Of a stretch of DNA of 39,966 nucleotides, positions 23,589-31,534 are shown in pieces. Source of the DNA: Alphaproteobacteria bacterium UBA3760 (GTDB taxonomy: Bacteria; Pseudomonadota; Alphaproteobacteria; Rs-D84); assembly GCA_002371155.1 (NCBI GenBank), contig DFGC01000019.1, positions 1 through 39,966 on the forward strand, read 5' to 3'. Position 1 is the stretch's first letter; every line of letters starts with the position of its first letter. The position numbers were made by a program, and so were the translations under genes. The notes below the pieces were generated by a model that saw nothing but the letters and a program-made list of their open reading frames with translations, was not told the DNA's origin and searched no databases.

Positions 23589-23615
23589 CCCACAAAATTT
23601 TAACAATTTTGTGGG
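23589..23615. repeat. Palindromic repeat, family A copy 3
   Basis: CCCACAAAATT (23589-23599) and AATTTTGTGGG (23605-23615) form a perfect 11-bp stem with a TTAAC loop. It lies between two convergent genes but lacks a T-run after it on either strand, so a simple rho-independent terminator is unlikely. Compare copies at 121-152 and 286-317. Confidence 0.7.
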
Positions 23616-23632
23616 TATTATCGAGCGGTGTT

Positions 23633-25108
23633 TTATATCAAACTGTGTCCTGTCATATCATCCGGTTTTGGTAAATCCAAAATTTTCAACATTGTCGGTG
23701 CGATGTCGGCCAGTCCCCCATCACGAACCGCAACATCCCCCAGACCCACAACAATAAAATTCACCGGGTTTGTTGTGTGCGATGTGCATGGCACATTATT
23801 TTTATAATCCCACATTTCCTCGGCATTTCCATGGTCGGCGGTAATTAAAACCGCGCCGCCCAATTCTAAAACCCGCGGAACCAGTCGCGCCAATTGTGTG
23901 TCCAATGTTTCCATGGCACGTATTGCCGCAGATTCAATTCCGGTGTGTCCCACCATATCTCCATTTGCCCAATTCAGAATCACGACATCAAAATTTGGCA
24001 ATTCGTTTAACAAAGTATCAGTGATTTCTTTGGCGGACATTTCTGGTTTCAAATCAAATGTTGCAACATCGGGCGACGGGATTAAAATTTTCTTGGCACC
24101 CGGCAAATCGGCATTGCTTTCAATATCAAAAAAGTAAGTCACATGATTATATTTTTCTGTTTCGGCGATACGCAACTGTGTTTTGCCCGCCGCCGATAAA
24201 ACCTGACCCAAAGAATTCGCGTGCACCTCGTCATCAATCAGTGCAGGGCACAATTCATTTAATCCTTCGCCATATTGTGAAAAACATAAAATTTTTACCC
24301 CAATACCCGATTGCGCAATCGCACGCACGATTTGACGCGACCGGTCAGACCGATAATTTCCCCAAATAAAACCATCGTTTGATGTAATCGGTGTTGCGTT
24401 TATCACAACCGGTTTAATGAATTCATCAGTTTCCCCACGTGCATACGCATCCGCCAATGCCGTATGAATATCGGGCGCACTGTATTGTGCGCGTGCCCGT
24501 GCAATCGCATTAAATGCAATTTCGGTTCGGTCCAGATTTTGGTTTCTGTCCATTGTCCAATAACGACCAGACAATGTTCCAAAAAATGCACGTGAATCGG
24601 CAAAATATGGTGCCAATTCTTGTTCGATTAAATTAATAAATTTATCGGCAGATTTTGGTGCAACATCGCGACCATCTGCGACAAAATGAATACACACACG
24701 CAGACCCAAATCCAAAATATATTTCATAATTTTTATTTCATCATTTATACTGGAATGGACACGCCCCGATGACATTAAACCTGCGAAATGAACGATGCCG
24801 TGTGTGTCACTTACACGCGATATAAAATCGTGTAAATTTTTATTGGTATCAAGATTTTCTTGGCTAAACCGCAACAGGTATTGCCGCACCACGCGTCCGG
24901 AACCGATTGTAATGTGTCCAACCTCGGAATTGCCCATAATTCCAACCGGCAAACCGACGCATTCGCCACTGGCGCATAATTTCGAATGTGGATATTTTTC
25001 CAACAAAGAATTAAAAAACGGCATTTTTGCCATCGCAACAGCATTATGTTCGCGCGACTCATTTATACCAACACCATCCATTATACACAATACCAACGGT
25101 TTTTTCAT
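23633..25108 (-). CDS. gpmI: 2,3-bisphosphoglycerate-independent phosphoglycerate mutase
   Basis: 491 residues. Interconverts 3- and 2-phosphoglycerate using two Mn2+ ions. The alkaline-phosphatase-like core shows Asp11 in MDGVG, nucleophile Ser61 in GNSEVGH, VADGRDVAP, GRYWTMDRNQN with the phosphate-binding Arg and the late metal motif TADHGNAEEM. About 20 residues shorter than the commonest forms. AAGGAG precedes the ATG. Together with the phosphofructokinase it supports an Embden-Meyerhof glycolysis. It is divergent from the XRE regulator gene. Confidence 0.97.
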   Translation of the reverse strand: MKKPLVLCIMDGVGINESREHNAVAMAKMPFFNSLLEKYPHSKLCASGECVGLPVGIMGNSEVGHITIGSGRVVRQYLLRFSQENLDTNKNLHDFISRVSDTHGIVHFAGLMSSGRVHSSINDEIKIMKYILDLGLRVCIHFVADGRDVAPKSADKFINLIEQELAPYFADSRAFFGTLSGRYWTMDRNQNLDRTEIAFNAIARARAQYSAPDIHTALADAYARGETDEFIKPVVINATPITSNDGFIWGNYRSDRSRQIVRAIAQSGIGVKILCFSQYGEGLNELCPALIDDEVHANSLGQVLSAAGKTQLRIAETEKYNHVTYFFDIESNADLPGAKKILIPSPDVATFDLKPEMSAKEITDTLLNELPNFDVVILNWANGDMVGHTGIESAAIRAMETLDTQLARLVPRVLELGGAVLITADHGNAEEMWDYKNNVPCTSHTTNPVNFIVVGLGDVAVRDGGLADIAPTMLKILDLPKPDDMTGHSLI

Positions 25109-25136
25109 GAAAAATCTCCTTTACAATACCACGACA

Positions 25137-25164
25137 ATTATAAGTATTTTCTATTGCAAAACAA
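25137..25164 (-). promoter_or_regulatory. Promoter of gpmI
   Basis: Minus strand TTGTTT (25159-25164), 16 bases, TATAAT (25137-25142), followed by a short leader with AAGGAG. Overlaps the -35 of the divergent regulator promoter. Confidence 0.55.
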
Positions 25165-25182
25165 TCAAAAAAATATTATAAA
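25154..25182 (+). promoter_or_regulatory. Promoter of the XRE regulator gene
   Basis: TTGCAA (25154-25159), 17 bases, TATAAA (25177-25182), then AAGGA before the ATG at 25213. Confidence 0.55.
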
Positions 25183-25212
25183 TAGTATGAAATTTAACCA
25201 AAGAAGGAAATT

Positions 25213-25653
25213 ATGGCCGGAAAACAATATATTCATAACAGTGTAGATGACCATATCGGCAACCGTATGCAATTACGGCGCAGTATGCTGGGATTGTCCC
25301 AGAAAGATTTGGGCGACATGTGTGGGGTATCATGTCAACAGATTCAGAAATATGAATCTGCAACCAATCGTATATCTGCATCGCGTTTATTCCAAATTGG
25401 TTTGGCGATGGATACCCCGGTATCGTTTTTCTTTATGGGGTTGCCGGGAAATTTGCCCGATGAAACCAAGGCATCAAAATCGCGTCGTGTCGCGGAACCT
25501 GATGCCGATGACCCAATGGGTAAAAATGAAACATTGCGACTGATAAATCTGTATTGGAAATTATCAACCGACAAACAACGTGCAATCGTAATGGATATTT
25601 TAACTGCCCTGAATCAAGGCGACCGTGTTTCTGTTACGGAACAAAACGATTAA
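25213..25653 (+). CDS. XRE-family transcriptional regulator (alphaproteobacterial type)
   Basis: 146 residues. The N-terminal Cro/CI helix-turn-helix (about 15-68) has IGNRMQLRRSMLGLSQ, CQQIQKYESATNRISASRL and a PVSFFF extension. This is the form of alphaproteobacterial regulators that read QQVQKYEKGxNRxGASRL. A linker (about 75-100) precedes a short helical C-terminus (MDILTALNQ). It may bind its own promoter or that of gpmI, which overlaps. No cofactor domain, so it is not an obvious metabolite sensor. Targets unknown. Confidence 0.9.
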   Translation: MAGKQYIHNSVDDHIGNRMQLRRSMLGLSQKDLGDMCGVSCQQIQKYESATNRISASRLFQIGLAMDTPVSFFFMGLPGNLPDETKASKSRRVAEPDADDPMGKNETLRLINLYWKLSTDKQRAIVMDILTALNQGDRVSVTEQND

Positions 25654-25675
25654 ATTAAAATACAAAAAACAAAAC

Positions 25676-25700
25676 GGCGGGACTAAAATCCCGCCATGTT
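25676..25700. terminator. Bidirectional intrinsic terminator
   Basis: GGCGGGA / TCCCGCC around CTAAAA (25676-25695) followed by ATGTTTTTAT; on the minus strand by GTTTTGTTTTTTG. Shared by the regulator and the secreted-protein gene. Confidence 0.8.
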
Positions 25701-25712
25701 TTTATATTCAAA

Positions 25713-27047
25713 TCATTGTGCCGACGCCGATGTCGCACCCGGAAAATCAAACGCCCCCAGACGTTTTGCCGCCACCGATGTATTATCGCGTTGGGCTGTG
25801 GCGGTCCCATAAACGCCGCCCCCGGTTCTGTTATTTGACGACGATTTTGGTGCTTTTTCTAAAACGCAATTCTTGTATGTCTGCGGTGTTGTTTTTGTCC
25901 AACATTCATCCCCCGTATTCGCAGACTTTGATTTATTAAAACCGTATTGTAAATCCATTTTTGACAATCCCGTTGCATCAACGCAATTACCATTTGTTTT
26001 ATCAAAATATTGCCCCAGGTTGCAAACGCGACACACACCGGTATCGGGGTTTGCGCCACCACGAACACCCGTTCCGCAGTCTGTGCAGGTACGATTGGTT
26101 TCCGATGTGAATGCGCGATTTTCGCCCGAACAACGATATTGCCAACAATTACCCCGTTTCACATAATACAAATTCGCTGCGTTTGCGGTATATTCCGCCT
26201 CGGTCCAACCATTGCACATTGTTTTTGGTGGTTCTGGGGTTGGCATAACCTCGCAATCGGTGCGCGCCGAATTCGGTTGATACCCCGCATCACACAGCAT
26301 AAATTTTTCCGTTGGATATTCAACCCCGCTGACCCATGATTTTATACGACTGCCACCCCCCATCCAATCACGCAAACCATTGACCTTTAATCGTCCAACA
26401 ACAACACCATGATTCATATATTTTAATATTGCCAAAACAGTAACCGATGCGGTTCTATCAGAAGAGGCAGTCGAATGTCCAAATATATCGAACACAGGCA
26501 GAGTGAATTTCATGTTACCAGTTCCAGCAAATTGCCTTAAGATTATATTCGATTTTAATTCTGAAAAATCTGTTGGAACAATCGTTTCATTATACCCCGC
26601 AACAGGTGTTTTACATTCAGCGCCCATATAACCAGATTTACAAACCCATTTACAGCGAGTATTGTAAAATTCTTCTTCCTTTGGTACAGACGCACCACCA
26701 CCACTAAAAACAGGATATTTAAACTGCATAACTATCCATTGTTTGTGATTTTTGTTTGCAAACTGAATCTGTGTTGGACAAAATTGCGCACCATTATCAT
26801 TTATTTTGTGCGCCATTTGAACAACAATTGCACCTTCATCATTTTCTGTGCCATGGCAATTTGCACTCCATTCGGCACTGGTGCAACCACCCAATATAAA
26901 TTCATTTGACGACAAATTCACACTGTTTGCATTGCCACCCGAATTCCATCCGGTTGCCTGAACCGTTGCACTTTGGTCAATTCCCGCGTTTGCATTGAAA
27001 CCCGCCATCAACATACATGCAAAAATAATAAACTTATTGCGCAACAT
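25713..27047 (-). CDS. Secreted Cys-rich protein with EGF-like and TNFR-like repeats
   Basis: 444 residues from the ATG at 27047 (GGAG upstream). A signal peptide (MLRNKFIIFACMLMAGFNANA) precedes a beta-rich region. Then comes an EGF-like CKWVCKSGYMGAEC (about 135-150), and a C-terminal Cys-rich module of about 100 residues (CNGWTEAEY..., CWQYRC, CTDCGTGVRGG, CRVCNLGQYFDKTNGNCV) that resembles growth-factor-receptor-type repeats. About 20 Cys in all, presumably paired outside the cytoplasm. The start overlaps the end of the 811-residue gene, so they are co-expressed. Exact function is unknown; surface adhesion or binding is a guess. Confidence 0.8.
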   Translation of the reverse strand: MLRNKFIIFACMLMAGFNANAGIDQSATVQATGWNSGGNANSVNLSSNEFILGGCTSAEWSANCHGTENDEGAIVVQMAHKINDNGAQFCPTQIQFANKNHKQWIVMQFKYPVFSGGGASVPKEEEFYNTRCKWVCKSGYMGAECKTPVAGYNETIVPTDFSELKSNIILRQFAGTGNMKFTLPVFDIFGHSTASSDRTASVTVLAILKYMNHGVVVGRLKVNGLRDWMGGGSRIKSWVSGVEYPTEKFMLCDAGYQPNSARTDCEVMPTPEPPKTMCNGWTEAEYTANAANLYYVKRGNCWQYRCSGENRAFTSETNRTCTDCGTGVRGGANPDTGVCRVCNLGQYFDKTNGNCVDATGLSKMDLQYGFNKSKSANTGDECWTKTTPQTYKNCVLEKAPKSSSNNRTGGGVYGTATAQRDNTSVAAKRLGAFDFPGATSASAQ

Positions 27048-29469
27048 AGCAAACTCCGTTTTCAAAATATCCATCGCCTAAAAATCTGCAATGCTGTTCA
27101 TACCATGTATCCGAAAATACACATGTGTCGGTATTTGCATCATACTGTGCCACCGGCGTTTCATTATCGGCGGTATTATATGCCAAACATTGTGCACGCG
27201 TCGTGTTTTCTTTGCAGTATCCCCAACCATCAACCGTGCGGCCACCAAAATAATCAGAATAGAACTTTATCAAATTATTCCCTGTGTTTATGGCACTGGT
27301 CGTGTCGGCACCCGCATCAACCCATATACCGTTCAAATCTTCGCACTTTTCCGCCATCATAACCGACATTTGTTCATACAGTTTTTCAACCTGTTGCGCG
27401 ACAATCGTTTTGGCGCGATCGTCCAATTCATATGTATTGGTCTCACTATTATTATCAGTATTTAGCGCGCCACAATTTTCATACGCATAATTCATAACCA
27501 TTTGCACAATGTTCGAATTATTGTTGGGATTGTATGACCAACTGTTTGGACGATTGACAATACTATCTTCTAAATCTTGCAACCGTGTTATATCGCCAAA
27601 TGTGCGCAGGCGACAATTCCATGGATATGCATCGGTCCCATTTGATGGTGTGCATAAACTTTTCAGGTAATTTTCCACCGCCACACCACAGCCTTCGGCA
27701 ATACGGGCATCGTCAACCGTGTCAATAAATTGCAATAATGTTGTCAAACCACAGTCTTTGCCATTTTTTATTCTGCCGGTCTTATTATCAAAAGTGCATG
27801 CCGTATTTCCGTTGCTGTATAACGATGCACATGCCGCAACCTTGTCCACGCACATGCCGGCCGCCGCGCGTGCCGCCAATGCCCCCGCCGCCTGGGCGGT
27901 GGTGTCATCAAATCCCTTTAACGCGCCACTTTGCGTATCATAACATTCTTTGATTGTTGAAACGCAAGACATTTTAACTTCTTCTAATTTTTCATCTTGT
28001 GCCTGGGCAATCTTAATCAACGCATTGCGTTTGAATTCAGACCACACAGTATCCGCAATATCACGACATGAATCCAACGCGCTTTGTGCATAAATGCGTT
28101 TAGAATCTAAAAATTTATTAAAGTTAGAATTTTGCGATAAAACATTTATATTTTCCCCATCCAAATTAATCATTTTATTTAATTTGAATAAATCTTTGGT
28201 GTAAATCAAATCGCCAGTTGTGGAATTTATATATGCGCCACTGTAATCCAAACATTTTACATAATTTGCACCGCACGCCGTTGGTGCCAAAATCGCCGAT
28301 TCAACCTTGTCCATGCATTCATTGACATCCGCAGAATTATGCGCGCGATATTCTTCTAATCTGGCATCGCGCAGATATTTTTCCGCCGTCCGCACAGTTG
28401 TTTTTACCTGTTCGGTTTTTGCATCAATTTTTTTCTGATACGCATTGCAATCTTGGGTAATTAAAATATTATACGCACTTTTCGCCATATTGCGAACCGT
28501 CGCCGAATCGCAAGATTCCGCAACCAATTTCATACATTGGTTATGTGCATTGGTGTATAAATCTGGTCCCTCTAATGTTGATAAATCAACGGCGGTATCA
28601 TCAAACAAAGACATCGACCCGTCTTCGGACCAAATGTCGCCAATATCAGATGAAAAATCAATCGTCAGCCCCGACAACGATGACACAGAATTTTGATTTG
28701 CCTGACTGGATACCGATTTCCCAGACAACAAATCACTAATGTCATCTAACAATTTTGATGCCGCCGATGTGTCTTTTTTTATTGCCATTTCACCCGCAGT
28801 CGCCGAATACATTGCCTGAACCTCGGCGGCGGTTTTATCAACCGCATTCAGATTATTATCTTCAAATTGTGCCAACATGGTAACCGCCTGGTCCAATGCA
28901 TCCTCGCGATTGCGTAAAATACGATAACTGCTGCTGCAAAAACACCGACGGTATGTTTCATTTGCGCCGGCACAGAATTGATCCATACATGTGTTATACA
29001 CGGTGCGACAATTATTATACCCGTCGCCCAGTTTGGAAACATCTGAAAATACCGCGGTTGCACGCGCGCGTGACGGCGATTTTGGCAATGCGGCCACCCG
29101 CGAAGAATTTTTGTTGCCGATATTCATACCCGGTATTTGATTGGTCAACGCACGACTAATTCCAAATGCGCGATGCACAATTGCGTTGCTGGCATTACCG
29201 ATTGCATTTCCACCGCGTGATAATTGCACCGCCGCAGACCGATTCGCAACATTGGTGGTACCGTCCCCAGATGTTTTACTTGTCCGCGTCGTGCGAGATG
29301 CCCCCATGCGCGCGACGGGCGCCGCTGATTGTTTTGCGCGTAATCCCGATGTCGCCGCGCGATTTTCGGTATTCACCGTTGACCGCGGGGCATTTGTCGC
29401 CGCAATTACATCCGTTGCACACAACGCGGCAACAAATAAACCACAGAAAAATCTCAGACTTTTATTCAC
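27034..29469 (-). CDS. Large secreted Cys-containing protein
   Basis: 811 residues from a GTG at 29469 with GAGAG upstream. A signal peptide (about 1-23, ending VIA-A) is followed by a Ser/Thr/Arg-rich low-complexity region (24-135). Then comes a helical body with many Cys (CRTVYNTCMDQFC, RRCFCSSS, CMKLVAES, CSTIKECY-like segments). The C-terminus is Cys-rich (WGYCKE...CLAY...CVFSD..CRFLG..CYVAQ). I do not know the family; it has no enzyme motif. It is the first gene of a two-gene unit, with a promoter at 29490-29519. Similar Cys-rich secreted proteins are reported as uncharacterised in gut alphaproteobacterial genomes, from memory only. Confidence 0.8.
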   Translation of the reverse strand: MNKSLRFFCGLFVAALCATDVIAATNAPRSTVNTENRAATSGLRAKQSAAPVARMGASRTTRTSKTSGDGTTNVANRSAAVQLSRGGNAIGNASNAIVHRAFGISRALTNQIPGMNIGNKNSSRVAALPKSPSRARATAVFSDVSKLGDGYNNCRTVYNTCMDQFCAGANETYRRCFCSSSYRILRNREDALDQAVTMLAQFEDNNLNAVDKTAAEVQAMYSATAGEMAIKKDTSAASKLLDDISDLLSGKSVSSQANQNSVSSLSGLTIDFSSDIGDIWSEDGSMSLFDDTAVDLSTLEGPDLYTNAHNQCMKLVAESCDSATVRNMAKSAYNILITQDCNAYQKKIDAKTEQVKTTVRTAEKYLRDARLEEYRAHNSADVNECMDKVESAILAPTACGANYVKCLDYSGAYINSTTGDLIYTKDLFKLNKMINLDGENINVLSQNSNFNKFLDSKRIYAQSALDSCRDIADTVWSEFKRNALIKIAQAQDEKLEEVKMSCVSTIKECYDTQSGALKGFDDTTAQAAGALAARAAAGMCVDKVAACASLYSNGNTACTFDNKTGRIKNGKDCGLTTLLQFIDTVDDARIAEGCGVAVENYLKSLCTPSNGTDAYPWNCRLRTFGDITRLQDLEDSIVNRPNSWSYNPNNNSNIVQMVMNYAYENCGALNTDNNSETNTYELDDRAKTIVAQQVEKLYEQMSVMMAEKCEDLNGIWVDAGADTTSAINTGNNLIKFYSDYFGGRTVDGWGYCKENTTRAQCLAYNTADNETPVAQYDANTDTCVFSDTWYEQHCRFLGDGYFENGVCYVAQ

Positions 29470-29489
29470 GTTTACTCTCTCTTGGGTAC

Positions 29490-29519
29490 ATTATACCATT
29501 TTTACAAAAATCAAATCAA
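29490..29519 (-). promoter_or_regulatory. Promoter of the secreted-protein unit
   Basis: Minus strand TTGATT (29514-29519), 18 bases, TATAAT (29490-29495), about 20 bases before the GTG start. Confidence 0.55.
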
Positions 29520-29526
29520 CACCAAA

Positions 29527-30132
29527 TTATTCGATACAGCAATTTACGGCATTTTTAACCCATTGACCCAACCGTTTCACAGTTGATTTTTCCGGTTTCT
29601 CTGCCGCAACTGATTTTGATTTTGTTGTTTTTTTATTTGCATCTAATTTGCATTGTGCCATCGCACCATCATAAAATGCAGGCACATTTTCATGCACACC
29701 GTCCAAATCAATTAAATGCATATTCAATCCCCAGAACAAAGAATACAAATCATATGCTTTTTCGAACATTTGTTCTGCGTCCGCCTTTTTGCCTGCGCCC
29801 AATGCCTTGGTGCCAACCTCCATCAAACGCATAGATGCCGCCAACAAATGTTTGGAAATGCACCAAACTTCGCCACCCTGGGCGGATGATTTATCAACAA
29901 TGCGTTCCATCAATTCTTTGCGCATGGCGCGCACAGTATTCAACAAATCATAAAATCCAGGCTTTTTGGTTTTTGCGCCACTGAAAAAGAAATGTTCTTC
30001 TAATGAAATTAAATTCATCAACGCAATCGACAAATCTTGGTCAGACGACAAATCCAACGGATTTGCCTTTTTTGCGGCATCAACTTTTTCAATCATTTCT
30101 TGCATAGTCAATTTTTTTTCACTTTTTTTCAT
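29527..30132 (-). CDS. Hypothetical helical protein
   Basis: 201 residues, not recognised. Mostly helical: MIEKVDAAKKANPLDLSSDQDL, then LMNLISLEEHFFFSGAKTKKPGFYDLLNTVRAMRKELMERIV, later a segment MRLMEVGTKALGAGKKADAEQMFEKAYDLYSLFWGLN that reads like a TPR-type helical pair. Basic tail with two adjacent Cys (NCC) at the end. Ribosome site GGGGG. It is followed directly by the promoter of the secreted-protein unit. No signal peptide. Confidence 0.7.
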   Translation of the reverse strand: MKKSEKKLTMQEMIEKVDAAKKANPLDLSSDQDLSIALMNLISLEEHFFFSGAKTKKPGFYDLLNTVRAMRKELMERIVDKSSAQGGEVWCISKHLLAASMRLMEVGTKALGAGKKADAEQMFEKAYDLYSLFWGLNMHLIDLDGVHENVPAFYDGAMAQCKLDANKKTTKSKSVAAEKPEKSTVKRLGQWVKNAVNCCIE

Positions 30133-30147
30133 CTTTCTACCCCCGGT

Positions 30148-30639
30148 TTATATAGAAAATTTAGAAACCAAAATACTGGCAATCAATAACATACCAACCG
30201 CCAACACGACCTTTTCAAAAGGAAAATGTGCGTGGTTATTATTGCGCCGCTTCATAAATTCATATAATTTCTGAGAAACAATATAAATTATACCGCCACA
30301 AATTGCCCAGAATAAAAACGCATCAATAAACCAATAGCATGGACTGTAATGCAATTGATTTATGTATAATCCACCAATCATGGAAAATGACAATAATATT
30401 AAAATTATATCGCGACCAAAAAAGTGCCAATTTTTCTTGTCAAACCATTTTATCATCCAATATCCCAATATAACCAAGAATGCACCCAACCAAATCGCAA
30501 CCGCGTTGTCGCACACACCCAATCGACGCGATATTGTCAATGTTGCACCAATTGCAACCGTGCATACCGCGCACGCCGGATTTGCAACCGCGCCCGATGT
30601 CAATGTTGTGCCAAATAAAAATGCTAATAATTTTTTCAT
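30148..30639 (-). CDS. Four-helix membrane protein with N-terminal CxxC
   Basis: 163 residues from the ATG at 30639; an upstream in-frame ATG at 30663 lacks a ribosome site. The N-terminus is a signal-like helix (MKKLLAFLFGTTLTSGAVA), followed by PACAVCTVAIGATLTISRRLGV. That motif is shared by a family of small membrane proteins with C-x-x-C next to a GA-rich helix seen across bacteria and archaea. Three more transmembrane helices follow (about 47-67, 77-97 and 105-125) plus a C-terminal helix. The CxxC faces the membrane border and could do thiol chemistry or bind metal, unproven. Downstream of rsmH. Confidence 0.75.
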   Translation of the reverse strand: MKKLLAFLFGTTLTSGAVANPACAVCTVAIGATLTISRRLGVCDNAVAIWLGAFLVILGYWMIKWFDKKNWHFFGRDIILILLSFSMIGGLYINQLHYSPCYWFIDAFLFWAICGGIIYIVSQKLYEFMKRRNNNHAHFPFEKVVLAVGMLLIASILVSKFSI

Positions 30640-30687
30640 GTTCCTTTCTTCCTTTGTTTTCATACTACATTAAATCGCATTTGTTGG

Positions 30688-31533
30688 TCAATATGATTTT
30701 TGCACCCCGCGACAATGTGCCGACCGCGCCCGCGGATTGTGTTCCAATTCATCGGCATCTGGGACAACGGCACGGATTAAATTAAACGGTGCAGACGCGG
30801 CAACCGGTATATGTGGATTGCCGGGCAGTGTTGTCCATTCACGAAAAGTGTTTTTTACAATTCTGTCTTCGATTGAATGAAATGTCACAACCAAACATTT
30901 GCCATGTGGCTTTAACAATTTTGGCACCGACGACAATGCCCGCACCAATTCGCCCATTTCATCATTTACCGCAATTCGCAGTGCCTGGAACACCGGGGCA
31001 ATATCGCGTTTATCATAAATCAAATCGCGTAATTGAAATGTTGTTTGTGGTTGGTTTTCAATAATGGCGCGCGCCAAAACATTTGCCTTTTTTACATCGC
31101 CATAATCGCGCAAAATTTTTGCCAAATCTGCAACCGATGATTGTTGTATTAAATCGCGTGCCGACATCCCATCACCAGACATCCGCATATCCAACGGCGC
31201 ATCTGCCCGAAAAGAAAATCCGCGTTCCGCAATATCAATTTGCATAGATGAAATGCCTAAATCAAAAACAATCGCGTCAAATGTTTCATCTAAATCCGCC
31301 ATTTGTGAAAAATTTTGTGGAACAAATCGAAATCTGTCGCCAAAATCGGCGGCAATCACATTCGCATCCGCAACAACATTTGGGTCACGATCAAATGCGA
31401 CAACCGATGCCCCCGCATCCAAAAATGCGCGTGTATATCCACCCGCGCCAAATGTCGCATCCAAAATGGTTTTGCCATGGATGTCGCCCAATTCGCGCAT
31501 AATTGCATTTAATAATACCGGTATATGTTTCAT
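30688..31533 (-). CDS. rsmH: 16S rRNA (cytosine1402-N4)-methyltransferase RsmH
   Basis: 281 residues, slightly short of the usual 310. Adds the N4 methyl group to C1402 in the ribosomal P site. SAM site DATFGAGGYTRA (25-36), HIPVLL at the start, the DLGISSMQID block, and the C-terminal VVTFHSIEDRIVK and NPRARSA motifs. It follows dnaE by one base. In most bacteria this gene opens the division-and-wall (dcw) cluster; here no mraZ, ftsL or ftsI is nearby, so it has been moved into a secA-dnaE unit. Confidence 0.96.
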   Translation of the reverse strand: MKHIPVLLNAIMRELGDIHGKTILDATFGAGGYTRAFLDAGASVVAFDRDPNVVADANVIAADFGDRFRFVPQNFSQMADLDETFDAIVFDLGISSMQIDIAERGFSFRADAPLDMRMSGDGMSARDLIQQSSVADLAKILRDYGDVKKANVLARAIIENQPQTTFQLRDLIYDKRDIAPVFQALRIAVNDEMGELVRALSSVPKLLKPHGKCLVVTFHSIEDRIVKNTFREWTTLPGNPHIPVAASAPFNLIRAVVPDADELEHNPRARSAHCRGVQKSY

Positions 31534-31534
31534 T

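Noticed and set aside
23589..23615. Intrinsic terminator between the tadA-side gene and gpmI
   Set aside because: The stem is good but no T-run follows on either strand, so it is listed as a repeat instead.
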